Assembly: GCA_015063805.1 (NCBI GenBank) | Contig: SVTK01000012.1 | Coordinates: 1-64,000 of the forward strand | Length of the DNA stretch: 64,000 nt | Direction of reading: 5' to 3' | Source: Oscillospiraceae bacterium | Lineage (GTDB): Bacteria > Bacillota > Clostridia > Oscillospirales > CAG-272 | Shown here: positions 9,904 to 18,838 of the stretch, piece by piece | How positions within the stretch are numbered: position 1 is the stretch's first letter | How the letters are laid out: the number at the start of each line of letters is the position of its first letter | The notes under the pieces: generated by a model | Told to the model about the DNA's origin: nothing | Database searches by the model: none | The model's input: the letters and a program-made list of their open reading frames with translations, nothing else | Program-made: the position numbers and the translations under genes

Positions 9904-10602
9904 TTATCGGTTCAGGATCAGCTTAGTCAGCTCAACGGGCTCAACAATGGAGTCACCGCGGTAAACGCGCATATTGCCGGATGCGATCTCATCAATGAGA
10001 ACGACCTCGCCGTTGTTGTAACCGAACTCAAATTTGATGTCCCAAAGGTCAAGGCCGATGGACTTGAGGTCGTCAGCCACGATCTTGGTGATCTTCAGGG
10101 TCTGTTCCTTCATGCTGGCAAACATCTCGGCATTCATGACACCCAGAGCTGCAAGACCCTCGCCGGTAACCAGCGGATCACCCTTCTCATCGTTCTTGAA
10201 GGTGCACTCCACATAGCCACCCTCGAGAACCGTGCCGTCTTTGATGTATTCGCCATAGCGGCGGATAAAGCTGCCGGTTGCAACCAGACGGCAGATAACC
10301 TCAAGGCCGTTGCCGCCCTGGGCCTTGCCGAAGCATTCGGCAGGGAGAACTTCCATGGTGGCCTCGTCCAGGTTTGCGCTGACATAATGGGTCTTGATGC
10401 CTGCCTTCTTGAGCATCTCGAAGTAGTAGACCGAGGTTTCAAGGTTTGCACGGCCAATGCCTTCGATCGTCAGACCTACCGAGTTTTCGCCGGGATCAAA
10501 AACGCCGTCCTTGCCGGTGCAGTCATCCTTGAATTTCAGGAGGACATTGCCGTTCTCCAGCTGATAAACATCCTTGGTCTTACCCGTGTACAGTTTTTTC
10601 AT
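9904..10602 (-). CDS. purC: Phosphoribosylaminoimidazole-succinocarboxamide synthase
   Basis: 232 residues from the ATG at 10602, which has AAAGGAG at the right distance; the longer frame to 10683 crosses the promoter. It is a full-length SAICAR synthetase: [11 protein letters not shown] at the N-terminus (ATP grasp), the [17 protein letters not shown] region, [12 protein letters not shown] with the conserved RN/RL element, and [11 protein letters not shown] near the end. It joins aspartate to CAIR in purine synthesis. It stands apart from other pur genes, with its own promoter and terminator. Confidence 0.96.
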   Translation of the reverse strand: MKKLYTGKTKDVYQLENGNVLLKFKDDCTGKDGVFDPGENSVGLTIEGIGRANLETSVYYFEMLKKAGIKTHYVSANLDEATMEVLPAECFGKAQGGNGLEVICRLVATGSFIRRYGEYIKDGTVLEGGYVECTFKNDEKGDPLVTGEGLAALGVMNAEMFASMKEQTLKITKIVADDLKSIGLDLWDIKFEFGYNNGEVVLIDEIASGNMRVYRGDSIVEPVELTKLILNR

Positions 10603-10654
10603 GTCATAAACTCCTTTATGCCGTCTCTGCGGGCGGCGAGATTTTTCATCCATT

Positions 10655-10683
10655 AGTATACCATTTTTTGCGGAAAAGCTCAA
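10655..10683 (-). promoter_or_regulatory. Promoter of purC
   Basis: Minus strand TTGAGC (10683-10678), 17-bp spacer, TATACT (10660-10655). Confidence 0.6.
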
Positions 10684-10732
10684 TAGGTAACCGAAAATTT
10701 TTTACATTTTTCTACCAAATTTTCTTGCCCGA

Positions 10733-11623
10733 TCAAAAATCCTCGGCGTGGGCGGCGAAAAAATCATGGTAGGTTTTGATGTGGGCCAGTTCGGTCCAGG
10801 GTTTGTTTTCCACCGGGTTGCTGTCCAGATCGAAGATCAGGGCATCCCGCATGGCCAAAAGGAAGGGGGAATGGGTGGAGATAATAAACTGACATCCATA
10901 GAAGCGAACCGAGTCCTCAAGGAAGCGGGCCAATTCCAGCTGACGCGAAGGAGAGAGGCTGTTCTCAGGCTCATCCAGCAGGTACAGCGCGTTTTCGGTG
11001 ATCTGCTGGGTGAAATAAAAGTAGGCGTTTTCTCCGTTGGAGGCGCCCTTCACCTCGGTTTGCCGCATCCGGCGGGCGGTATATGCCGATTTTGTGGAGC
11101 GGCGCGCAGCGTTTCGCCGTTTCAGTTCTTCGTAATCCTCCAGGGAGTTGAGCTGAAAGGTTGGCTTCTGCGGATCGGTGTAGTCATCATATTCTGCGAA
11201 AAGGTCTTTACGTCGGTGGTCAATCCCTGCGTTGATGGCGCGGAGATCCAGCATATAGTCGAATACATCGTCGCTGGTAATGATGCGGCTGTCCGGCGGG
11301 ATAGGACGGCGGTCGGTCGTTTCTGCGCGGCAGAGGGCAATATACGGCTCTGTGAAGGGTGTGGAATTGAAGGGAGAAGTACGGCGAAGTCTCAGCTTCT
11401 CTGCAATGAGATTGAGCAGGGTGGATTTTCCTGAGCCGTTGCTGCCCGCGAATATGGTCAGCGGGGCAAATTCAATACGGGACAACTGCTTTGGCGGGAA
11501 GAGCCCAAAGGGATAGATGTTGTTGTGGCCATAGCACTGCATTTCCAGCTGGGGCGGGAAGTTGAGGACAAAGTTGTCCTCATCCATCCGTGTGGGGAGA
11601 GAGAAGCGTGAGAGGTACTGCAT
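10733..11623 (-). CDS. AAA-family ATPase (predicted ABC-like ATP-binding protein)
   Basis: 296 residues from the ATG at 11623; the ATG two codons earlier sits directly against GGAGG and is too close. The Walker A motif FAGSNGSGKSTLLN is near residue 60-73, and the C-terminal half has LYLLDEPENSLSPSRQLEL (Walker B and signature-like region) followed by FIISTHSPFLLAM with the switch His. This is the AAA_21/AAA_15 type of soluble ATPase found alone or with toxin-like or nuclease partners. No partner gene is adjacent here; the upstream gene is a permease. Function unknown. Confidence 0.8.
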   Translation of the reverse strand: MQYLSRFSLPTRMDEDNFVLNFPPQLEMQCYGHNNIYPFGLFPPKQLSRIEFAPLTIFAGSNGSGKSTLLNLIAEKLRLRRTSPFNSTPFTEPYIALCRAETTDRRPIPPDSRIITSDDVFDYMLDLRAINAGIDHRRKDLFAEYDDYTDPQKPTFQLNSLEDYEELKRRNAARRSTKSAYTARRMRQTEVKGASNGENAYFYFTQQITENALYLLDEPENSLSPSRQLELARFLEDSVRFYGCQFIISTHSPFLLAMRDALIFDLDSNPVENKPWTELAHIKTYHDFFAAHAEDF

Positions 11624-11653
11624 GGACATCCTCCTTTGGGCGGTACGCCCGGA

Positions 11654-12595
11654 TTACTTTTTTCGTCTGGGAATAAGTTTATCGCCTACCTGCGAGAAAA
11701 TGATGGCGGCAAACATAATGGCACAGCCAACCAGCTCTCTGGTGGTGAGCCATTCCTTGAGAAGCAGGGCCGAGCAGAGCACGCCGAACACTGACTCCAT
11801 GCACATCAAGAGAGATGCCACAGTGGATTCAGTGTATTTCTGTCCCACAATTTGGAAGGTGTAGGCGAATCCACAGCTCATGATGCCCGAATACAGCAGG
11901 GGGATCATGCAGGCCCAGATGGCAGAGAGGGAAGGAGACTCAAAAATAAACATGAGAATGCAGGAGATGGTGCCCGATACGGCGAACTGAATGCAGGATA
12001 GCTTGATAGAGTCAACCTCGGGGGCAAACCGTTCAATGAGCAGGATATGTACTGCGTAGATGACGGCACAGATCAGGGTCAGGATATCACCGAAGTTGAT
12101 GGCGGTAAATCCGTCAGGGCCAATGCAAAGGAAGTAAAGGCCGACAGTACCAATGAGAACACAGATCCAGGTGACGGCGGGGATACGCTTGCCGATAAAC
12201 AGGCCGATCACCGGAACGAAGAGCATATAAAACGCGGTGATAAATGCGATTTTTCCCGATGTGGAATAATTGAAGGCAAACTGCTGAAAGTTGCTTGCAG
12301 CGCAGAGAACAATCCCCAGAAGAGCACCCGAAATCAAAAGTTGTCGGCGGGCGGCGCGGCGGCTTTCCGGGGATGGGGCATCGGTGCGCTTCGCCTTGAC
12401 ACGGTCGCGGATCAAAATAAAGGGCAGGAGAACAGCAGCCCCCATGAGGGTGCGAATGCCGTTGAAGGTGAAGGCCTCCACACTTTCCATGCCCACACTC
12501 TGTGCGACAAAGGAAGAGCCCCAAATAAAGGCGGTGGCGAGAAGCATCAGCACACCGCGAAGCTGTGTTTTTTGCATAACCGATTTCCGTTTCAT
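11654..12595 (-). CDS. EamA-family (DMT) transporter
   Basis: 313 residues, ten predicted hydrophobic segments in two EamA repeats. Repeat 1 opens with LRGVLMLLATAFIWGSSFVAQ and repeat 2 near FGDILTLICAVIYAVHI; the C-terminus is basic (RRKK). Such proteins export amino acids or metabolites; the substrate cannot be read from sequence. Start uncertain: ATG 12595 or ATG 12577, both with weak ribosome sites. It lies 30 bases upstream of the AAA ATPase gene on the same strand and probably shares its transcript. Confidence 0.85.
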   Translation of the reverse strand: MKRKSVMQKTQLRGVLMLLATAFIWGSSFVAQSVGMESVEAFTFNGIRTLMGAAVLLPFILIRDRVKAKRTDAPSPESRRAARRQLLISGALLGIVLCAASNFQQFAFNYSTSGKIAFITAFYMLFVPVIGLFIGKRIPAVTWICVLIGTVGLYFLCIGPDGFTAINFGDILTLICAVIYAVHILLIERFAPEVDSIKLSCIQFAVSGTISCILMFIFESPSLSAIWACMIPLLYSGIMSCGFAYTFQIVGQKYTESTVASLLMCMESVFGVLCSALLLKEWLTTRELVGCAIMFAAIIFSQVGDKLIPRRKK

Positions 12596-12630
12596 ATGAA
12601 TTTGCCATAGGCAGAAAAATACTAAACAAT

Positions 12631-12659
12631 ATTGTAGCACAAAAAATGGTGCAATGCAA
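12631..12659 (-). promoter_or_regulatory. Promoter of the EamA transporter gene
   Basis: Minus strand TTGCAT (12659-12654), 17-bp spacer, TACAAT (12636-12631). Confidence 0.55.
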
Positions 12660-12708
12660 GAAAAAACCACCCTTTCCCTCTTTTTCGTGCTTTGTCGCAG
12701 CCCGCATC

Positions 12709-12737
12709 TTGCGCAGACCGCAGTTCTGTGCTATAAT
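12709..12737 (+). promoter_or_regulatory. Promoter of the FliB-like gene
   Basis: TTGCGC 12709-12714, 17-bp spacer, TATAAT 12732-12737, 26 bases before the GTG start. Confidence 0.65.
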
Positions 12738-12763
12738 AACAGAACAAAACGGGAGGTGAATTT

Positions 12764-13693
12764 GTGAAGCATTTTGCACCTGCATATTATCCCCTTTTCC
12801 GCTGTGTTGCCGGTGCCTGCCGCCACAGCTGCTGTATCGGCTGGGAGATTGACATTGATCCTGTCACCCGCGAGAGGTATCGAAGGGTCGATGGGCCCCT
12901 TGGCCGCCGTTTGGCGGAGGAGATCGTGGTTGAAGATCCGCCGCATTTTCGCTTGGGGGCGGGTGAACGCTGTCCCTTTCTGCGTGAGGACGGGCTTTGC
13001 ACCCTGATCCTTGAGCTTGGGGAAGACAGCCTGTGCGAGATCTGTGCTCTCCATCCCCGTTTTCGGAATTTCTTCTCTGACCGGGTGGAGATTGGCCTTG
13101 GGCTTTGCTGTGAAGCAGCGGCCGAGCTGATTTTGACCCGGGGCGGGGACATGACGCTTATTCCGGTGGGAGAAGACGGGGAAGAGCCCTTCCCGTTGTC
13201 CGAAAAAGAGGAACAGCTGCTGGCGTTCCGGGCGGAATTGCTTGCGCTCTGCGAGGCTGAGAGTTTTACCTTCGCAGAAAAAACTAAGCGCCTGCTTGGC
13301 ATAGTTTGTGCTGCTATGCCTGATCTCACGTGGGGGAAATGGCGCGCCTTTTATGCCGACCTTGAGCGGCTTGATCCTGCCTGGGAAGGACTGCTGTCCC
13401 GTCTTGACGGGGAAGAGACCGTCACAGGCACCGACTGGGATGCTCCCCTGTCCCATCTGCTTAGTTATTTTCTCTACCGCCACCTACCGGGTGCGCTGGA
13501 TGCGGAGGATTTTGATGCTGCAATCCGGGCGCGGGTTTGCTTTGCGGTGCTCAGCGTGAGGATTATTCAAAAGATCTTTGCGGGGGGCGGGCAGAGTATG
13601 GCGGCCCTTGGGGACATCGCCAGACAGTATTCTGCCGAGGTGGAGTATTCCGACGAAAATATTGGCCGTGTGCTGGAATTGCTGGGGGAGTAA
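12764..13693 (+). CDS. FliB-family protein (flagellin lysine-N-methylase-like)
   Basis: 309 residues with a GTG start after GGGAGGTG. The N-terminus has the cysteine cluster typical of the family: FRCVAGACRHSCCIGWEIDID at about 12-32, then RCPFLREDGLCTLI and LCEICALHPRF (about 66-103), and a later GLCCEAA. These Cys positions suggest an iron-sulfur cluster. FliB methylates flagellin lysines in Salmonella. No flagellar gene is in this window, and FliB-like proteins are common in non-motile gut Clostridia, so the substrate may be something else. Confidence 0.75.
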   Translation: MKHFAPAYYPLFRCVAGACRHSCCIGWEIDIDPVTRERYRRVDGPLGRRLAEEIVVEDPPHFRLGAGERCPFLREDGLCTLILELGEDSLCEICALHPRFRNFFSDRVEIGLGLCCEAAAELILTRGGDMTLIPVGEDGEEPFPLSEKEEQLLAFRAELLALCEAESFTFAEKTKRLLGIVCAAMPDLTWGKWRAFYADLERLDPAWEGLLSRLDGEETVTGTDWDAPLSHLLSYFLYRHLPGALDAEDFDAAIRARVCFAVLSVRIIQKIFAGGGQSMAALGDIARQYSAEVEYSDENIGRVLELLGE

Positions 13694-13705
13694 AATGGTT
13701 TGAAA

Positions 13706-13737
13706 AAAGGGAGCTGTGCAGCTGCACAGCTCCCTTT
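13706..13737. terminator. Bidirectional terminator
   Basis: Near-continuous palindrome: 15 bp of stem (13706-13720 with 13723-13737), A-rich on the left and followed by GGCTTTTTTG. It separates the FliB-like gene from the converging clpC. Confidence 0.85.
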
Positions 13738-13748
13738 GGCTTTTTTGT

Positions 13749-16241
13749 TTAGTGCGGCAGCATGGGGGTGAGAGGACGACTGTCCACCTGCAGCAGGAGC
13801 GCATTATCCTCTCCGGTGTGTTCGGGGGCGAGGGAAACTGTCACCTTATCCCCGATGCGAATCTCCTCGTTTAGCATTGCCATGGCAAGGCGATCCTCTA
13901 CATAACGAACAATTGCTCGTCTGAGGGGGCGTGCACCGAACCGTGTTCCGCTCCCCTTCTCGGCAAGCCAACGCACTGCATTTTCCGAAAAGCACAGGGA
14001 GATGCCCTGGGCTGAGACCCGACGGCTGAGATCATCCAAGAGAAGCCGGGTAATCCTGCGGAGTGCAGGGAGATCTAAGGGAACGAATCGGATAATGTCG
14101 TCGATACGGTTGATGAATTCCGGACGGAATGCCCCACGCAGGGCATTGCTTTCCCGTGGGTCATCGGCTCTTTTCTCACTTGTGGAGCCAAATCCCGCAG
14201 GTTCCCGATTGTCCCGCGGGTCACTGCCCAGATTGGAGGTGAGAATGATCACCGTGTTGCGGAAATCCACCCGCCGCCCTTGAGAATCGGTGAGCCGCCC
14301 GTCTTCCAGAATCTGCAGAAGGAGGTTGAAAATATCGGGATGTGCCTTCTCGATTTCATCAAAAAGAATTACCGCATAGGGACGCCGCCGCACCTGCTCG
14401 GTGAGCCGCCCGCCTTCCTCATACCCCACATAGCCGGGAGGCGAGCCGATGAGTTTGGAGACGCTGTGCTTTTCCATATACTCCGACATATCCAGCCGGA
14501 TCATGGCTTCCGTACTGCCGAACAGAGCCTCGGCCAGAGCGCGGGAAAGCTCTGTCTTGCCCACGCCGCTCTGCCCCAGGAAAAGAAAGGAGCCGATGGG
14601 GCGGCGGGGGTCCTTGATGCCCACCCGGCCGCGGCGAATGGCCCGTGCCACGGCGGCGATGGCGTCCTCCTGGCCGATCACCCGGGCGCGCAAAGTGTCC
14701 TCCAGCGCCAGCAGGCGAGCACTCTCCTCCTCCAAGAGCCGATTGAGGGGGATCGACGTCTGCTGGGTCACGATTTGTGCGATGTGCTCGGCGGTAACTG
14801 CTTTTTTTGCCGCTGCGCCCCCCATCTCCCAATCGGCCTTGGCCTGCTGATAGGCCTGTGCACAGCGGAGCTCTTCATCCCGCAGACGAGCCGCCAGCTC
14901 AAAATCCTGCCTTGTAATGGCGTCTTCCTTCTCCTGCACAAGCTGGCGGCGATGTTCCTCCATTTCCCGCAGGGCGGGGGGGACTGAGAAGGCCAGCATG
15001 CGCTGGTGTGCCGCCGCTTCATCAATGAGATCAATGGCTTTGTCGGGGAGGAATCGGTCGGGCAAATAGCGCACGGACAGCCCCACCGCCGCCTCCAGAG
15101 CCTCATCGGTGATTTGCAGACCGTGATGCAGGGAAAAGCGTTCACGAAGGCCGCGGAGGATCTGCAGGGCCTCCTCCTCGGTGGGTTCCCCAACCGTCAC
15201 CGATTGGAAACGCCGTTCCAGTGCCGCATCCTTTTCGATGTGCCGGCGGTATTCGGTGATAGTCGTGGCACCGATCAGCTGCATTTCCCCCCGGGCGAGG
15301 GCGGGCTTGATGATGTTTGCAGCATCGATGGCCCCCTCTGCGCCCCCTGCACCGATGATGGTGTGGATCTCATCCACGAACAGAATGATGCGGGGATTAC
15401 GGGCTACCTCTTCCATGACGTTTTTCAGACGTTCTTCAAATTCGCCCCGGTATTTTGCCCCCGCCACCATGGCCGGAATATCCAGGGTGATGATCAGCTT
15501 GTCGCGAAGCTGTTCGGGGACATTTCCGTCTGCGATCTGCTGAGCCAGGCCTTCGATGACGGCGGTCTTGCCCACTCCCGGCTCGCCAATGAGACAGGGA
15601 TTGTTTTTGGTGCGGCGGGAGAGCGTCTGGATGACCCGCTCGGTTTCAGTTTTTCGGCCAATGACGGGATCAAGCCGTCCCTCCCGTGCCAGCGCGGTGA
15701 GATCCCGGCCGAAATTGCGCAGTGCGGGAGCGGCGGACAGCTCGCTGCTGCGTTTCCCGCTTTTCTTCTCATTTTCTCCGGCCTTATCTGTATCCGGCGC
15801 GGGGAGTCTGCTGTTGAAGAAGCTTCGGATCTCACCCTGCAGCTCCTGCACATTTACCCGAAGCAGATGCAAAATGCGCAGGGCGGCAGAATCCCGCTCG
15901 GTAAGAATAGCCAGCAAAAGGTGCTCGGTGCCGATATAGCCAACACCACTTTGCTGAGCCTCGGCCGCCGCTGATTCGATGATCTTTTTTGTGCGGGGCG
16001 TCATATCGGCGGGAGTAATGTGGGTGGGGGTACCCAGCCCGGATGCGTCCTCGATGGCGGTACGAAGCTGCTCTGCGGCGATCCCGCGAGCCTGCATCAG
16101 CTTAGCCGAGACGGACTCCGGCTCAAGCGCCAAGGCGAGAAGTAGGTGTTCGCTCCCAATGTAGGTGTGACCCATCTCCCGGGCGGCAATCAGTGCCCCC
16201 TCCAATGCGTGCTCGGCTTTCTGGGTAAAACGGTTTTTCAT
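13749..16241 (-). CDS. clpC: ATP-dependent Clp protease ATP-binding subunit ClpC
   Basis: 830 residues, standard ClpC size. Order: two Clp N repeats (1-145), AAA-1 with Walker A GEPGVGKT near 217 and Walker [10 protein letters not shown], a middle domain containing a UVR-like stretch ([13 protein letters not shown]), AAA-2 with Walker [10 protein letters not shown] near 550 and [12 protein letters not shown], and the C-terminal D2-small domain. It unfolds proteins for ClpP. The usual ctsR-mcsA-mcsB genes are absent around it: the neighbours are unrelated, so arginine-phosphate dependent control is not evident here. The start has a GAGGAAT site. Confidence 0.95.
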   Translation of the reverse strand: MKNRFTQKAEHALEGALIAAREMGHTYIGSEHLLLALALEPESVSAKLMQARGIAAEQLRTAIEDASGLGTPTHITPADMTPRTKKIIESAAAEAQQSGVGYIGTEHLLLAILTERDSAALRILHLLRVNVQELQGEIRSFFNSRLPAPDTDKAGENEKKSGKRSSELSAAPALRNFGRDLTALAREGRLDPVIGRKTETERVIQTLSRRTKNNPCLIGEPGVGKTAVIEGLAQQIADGNVPEQLRDKLIITLDIPAMVAGAKYRGEFEERLKNVMEEVARNPRIILFVDEIHTIIGAGGAEGAIDAANIIKPALARGEMQLIGATTITEYRRHIEKDAALERRFQSVTVGEPTEEEALQILRGLRERFSLHHGLQITDEALEAAVGLSVRYLPDRFLPDKAIDLIDEAAAHQRMLAFSVPPALREMEEHRRQLVQEKEDAITRQDFELAARLRDEELRCAQAYQQAKADWEMGGAAAKKAVTAEHIAQIVTQQTSIPLNRLLEEESARLLALEDTLRARVIGQEDAIAAVARAIRRGRVGIKDPRRPIGSFLFLGQSGVGKTELSRALAEALFGSTEAMIRLDMSEYMEKHSVSKLIGSPPGYVGYEEGGRLTEQVRRRPYAVILFDEIEKAHPDIFNLLLQILEDGRLTDSQGRRVDFRNTVIILTSNLGSDPRDNREPAGFGSTSEKRADDPRESNALRGAFRPEFINRIDDIIRFVPLDLPALRRITRLLLDDLSRRVSAQGISLCFSENAVRWLAEKGSGTRFGARPLRRAIVRYVEDRLAMAMLNEEIRIGDKVTVSLAPEHTGEDNALLLQVDSRPLTPMLPH

Positions 16242-16337
16242 TTTGATTCCTCTTTTCTTTTGCCGATGGTCTTTTCTCTATTTTATCGCAAACCGAGGAA
16301 AAAATGTGTCGCAGTCCCACGAGGAAAGAAAAACGTT

Positions 16338-16886
16338 TTACTGATTTTGCAGAACAATTTGGTTATATTCCCGCGCAAGGGTGTCCCAGGTGATTCGATC
16401 CACTTGCCCGCTTCCGGGAATACCGTTTTTTCTTTGATAAATTCGAACGGCATTTTCCGTGCGGTTATCGTATTGTATACCGTCTGGGAGTTCGCCTAAA
16501 TCATCATGTACTAATCGCAAAGTGCGAAGCATATGGTGCAGAATGCCCACAAGTTCGCTCTCCTCGCCTGTGGGAATGTGATAGGTGTCAATGTGCGGGA
16601 AGGGGGAAATGGCCTCAGGACGGCTTTGCGTGGCTTGTGAGCGCAGATAGTCCCCGTAAAGACTCTCCCATGTCTCGCTGTCAGCCTGCCCTGTGACGGG
16701 AAGACGGCTGATTTCCTGGTACGCCTCCAGCGCACGGCGGGTCTCATCATTGAAGATTCCGTTTACCGCCGCAAAGGGAATGCGCGGATCAAAAAAGGCG
16801 AGTTGCTGCAGGAAGGTTTGCAGCTGCGTAACCGCTGCTTGGGTCTGTTCAGGGGAGATATTGCGGCTTTGGGGCATTTGCGGCAC
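16338..16886 (-). CDS. Peptidoglycan-binding protein, two PG_binding_1 domains, no signal peptide
   Basis: 182 residues with an AAAGGAGGTG site. Two PG_binding_1 three-helix modules are visible: one at about 14-75 (IPFAAVNGIFNDETRRALEA) and one at about 105-175 (DGIQYDNRTENAVRIYQRK, ending in GQVDRITWDTL). There is no signal peptide or membrane segment. It is the third gene of an operon with the SpoIID-like protein and the prealbumin-like protein. Such leaderless wall binders in spore formers are likely made in the mother cell and attach to the forespore cortex or coat; this is inferred. Confidence 0.75.
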   Translation of the reverse strand: MPQMPQSRNISPEQTQAAVTQLQTFLQQLAFFDPRIPFAAVNGIFNDETRRALEAYQEISRLPVTGQADSETWESLYGDYLRSQATQSRPEAISPFPHIDTYHIPTGEESELVGILHHMLRTLRLVHDDLGELPDGIQYDNRTENAVRIYQRKNGIPGSGQVDRITWDTLAREYNQIVLQNQ

Positions 16887-16891
16887 CTCCT

Positions 16892-18289
16892 TTATTGTAC
16901 GGTGAAGCCCGGGAATTGGCCTTCTCTGAGCTGATTCCCGCGGACAATGTCTTCGTATATGCCTGTGATTGCGCTCCAGGTGGAAGCCGTTACACGGCCG
17001 GTTGGCGGAAGTCCAAACTGCCGCTGAAAGGCGGTCACCGCCTCCTCGGTCATTGCGCCGAAAAGCCCGGTTACATTGACCGTAGGGATTTCGGGATAAA
17101 CCCCGGCGATGGTGTTGAGATATTCCTGCATAAGCCGCACTCGGTCGGATTCAGCCCCCACTACCAAGGGAATCCCATCATAGGGCTCGGTGATCCGCTC
17201 GGTTTCGCCGGGGGGAAGGACATCCAGAATCCCCCGATAGGCAAAATATAGGGTGCGCCAGGTCTCGACCCCTACGATGCCGTCGGGGGTGAGACCGTAG
17301 TATGCCTGTGCCGCGCGAACTGCTGCTGCGGTAGACGGACCGAAGATTCCGTCAATGGTTACGGGTGGGATTTCATTGATGAACTGTGCCAGGTAGGCCA
17401 GATAATACTGCAGCTCCCGAACGCCGATGCCGGTGTCCCCCTCCTGCAGGACCGATGGAAACTGTCCTGTCACTTCATCAGGAGAGATGCCTTCCGAGTT
17501 CAGATCGTTGAGACGCTTGATGCCATTGTAGATGGATTGGATGCGATACCAGGTCGCCCGCCCGATGATGCCGTCGGGGGTGAGGTTGAAGATTTCCTGA
17601 AAACGACGGACCGCCGCCTCGGTGTCATAGCTGAAAAAACCGTTGGTGTCTGCAATCTTTGGGATGGAGGGATAGTTGCGGGAGATGCGATTAAGGCGGA
17701 TCTGAATGGTTCGCACATCGTCCCCTGTGCTGCCCAGGCGAAGGGGGTAGGGGGGGAGACTTTCGGTGATGCCCTGAACAGGGGCATTGTTGACAATATC
17801 CAGGTTGTCGCCGTAGTAATAGGTGAGAATCTGATAGGGCGTGTAGCCGCGGTTGGCCAGGTCTACCGATCCCCATTGAGAAAGTCCGCCGGGGCAGGTA
17901 ACTGTAGTCCCGCTGCAGTATTGCGCAAACAGGGGCTCTACGTTGCCGGGGCGACGAAGGTAGTCATTGAATATTTCGTCCACAATCTGGCTGATGTTCT
18001 CAAAAATATCCCGCCCGTTGACGAAGGACTGATCGATGGCGGTAGAATTGGTAATATCGAAATCATAGCCGCGGGACCGGTAGTATTCGGTGTAGATGCG
18101 GTTGAGGGCATAGGAAATCTGAGCATAAATATTGGCGCGCAGGGCATTTTCCGGCCAGGTGGGGTAGATCTCGCTGGAAGCTACGTTTTTGATGTAATCG
18201 GGAAAGGAAACGGTGACATTCGGTACCGATGCATCGGGTGGACCAAGATGTACGGTTATGGTTTCCGGGATGTAAGGGAACTCGGGCAT
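16892..18289 (-). CDS. SpoIID-like domain fused to three peptidoglycan-binding domains, no signal peptide
   Basis: 465 residues. Residues about 25-165 resemble a compact SpoIID/LytB domain: SSEIYPTWPENALRAN near the expected catalytic Glu, and GGLSQWGSVDLANRGYTPYQ, equivalent to the family's GHGVGLSQYGA motif. Three PG_binding_1 modules follow (about 185-255, 275-350, 375-450), each with the GIFGxxT/A..A-type motif (for example TIDGIFGPSTAAAVRAAQ). SpoIID trims glycan strands bare of stem peptides. No signal peptide is present, unlike the second SpoIID at 18839. It begins 15 bases after the gene upstream ends. Probable spore-envelope protein. Confidence 0.72.
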   Translation of the reverse strand: MPEFPYIPETITVHLGPPDASVPNVTVSFPDYIKNVASSEIYPTWPENALRANIYAQISYALNRIYTEYYRSRGYDFDITNSTAIDQSFVNGRDIFENISQIVDEIFNDYLRRPGNVEPLFAQYCSGTTVTCPGGLSQWGSVDLANRGYTPYQILTYYYGDNLDIVNNAPVQGITESLPPYPLRLGSTGDDVRTIQIRLNRISRNYPSIPKIADTNGFFSYDTEAAVRRFQEIFNLTPDGIIGRATWYRIQSIYNGIKRLNDLNSEGISPDEVTGQFPSVLQEGDTGIGVRELQYYLAYLAQFINEIPPVTIDGIFGPSTAAAVRAAQAYYGLTPDGIVGVETWRTLYFAYRGILDVLPPGETERITEPYDGIPLVVGAESDRVRLMQEYLNTIAGVYPEIPTVNVTGLFGAMTEEAVTAFQRQFGLPPTGRVTASTWSAITGIYEDIVRGNQLREGQFPGFTVQ

Positions 18290-18304
18290 AGCGGCTCCTT
18301 TCGG

Positions 18305-18718
18305 TTAGAGCTGGTTGTTTTCCGTCTCAAAGAAAAGTGTGCTGCCGGGAGATGTATTTTCCTCCCGACCGTTTTGGCTGAGGGGAATCAGTTCAATGGG
18401 CTGAAGTGCAGTGATGCGGTCGAAGATGGGCACGTTTTGATAGAAATTGGTTGCGTACCCCTCGGCGGAAACCTCAATGTTATAGGTGGAATAGGGGATA
18501 ACCGTTCCCGGAGAGCCGCTGAGGGAAGCGGGGGGCGCGGGAAGAGGAATCCGATCGGTGAGACCGTCTTGATTGGTGGTGCGGGAAATGAGCGTGCCGG
18601 ATTGCTCCGGGGTGTTGCCGCGAATGCTGACTGCGGCGTTTGCCACCGGGAGAGCCCCCCCTGCGGTGGATGCGCGGACAATGAGATAACCCATGCCGCC
18701 GGTGGTTTCATTCTGCAT
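18305..18718 (-). CDS. Prealbumin-like/carboxypeptidase-regulatory-like domain protein
   Basis: 137 residues with an AAAGGAGG site. The core (about 8-105) has the alternating strands of a carboxypeptidase regulatory-like or SpaA-type beta sandwich: GYLIVRASTAGGALPVANA, AVSIRG, then TYNIEVSAEGYATN and a VPIFDRITALQPIELIP edge, the standard PEGA/prealbumin pattern. No signal peptide or anchor. It is the first gene of the three-gene operon with two peptidoglycan-binding proteins, so a structural role in the same spore or wall layer is the best guess. Confidence 0.6.
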   Translation of the reverse strand: MQNETTGGMGYLIVRASTAGGALPVANAAVSIRGNTPEQSGTLISRTTNQDGLTDRIPLPAPPASLSGSPGTVIPYSTYNIEVSAEGYATNFYQNVPIFDRITALQPIELIPLSQNGREENTSPGSTLFFETENNQL

Positions 18719-18752
18719 GATGCATACCTCCTTTGTTCTTCTTTCATCAGCC

Positions 18753-18776
18753 TATGCGGAGGTGGGGAAAAGGTGC
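18753..18776 (-). promoter_or_regulatory. Possible sigma-K-like promoter
   Basis: On the minus strand AC (18774-18773), 16 bases, then CATAGGCT (18756-18749). This fits the short mother-cell sigma-K pattern (AC, 16 bp, CATAnnnT). The motif is short, so chance is possible, and no sigma-A promoter is evident before this operon. Confidence 0.3.
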
Positions 18777-18778
18777 AA

Positions 18779-18810
18779 AAAAGGTGCCGCGCACTTGCGC
18801 GGCACCCTTT
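18779..18810 (-). terminator. Terminator of the spoIID operon
   Basis: A 10-bp GC stem (18783-18792 with 18797-18806), loop ACTT, extended by A-T pairs and followed on the minus strand by TTTTTT. Confidence 0.85.
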
Positions 18811-18838
18811 AAAATCGGTTTCATCAAATGTGATCAAC

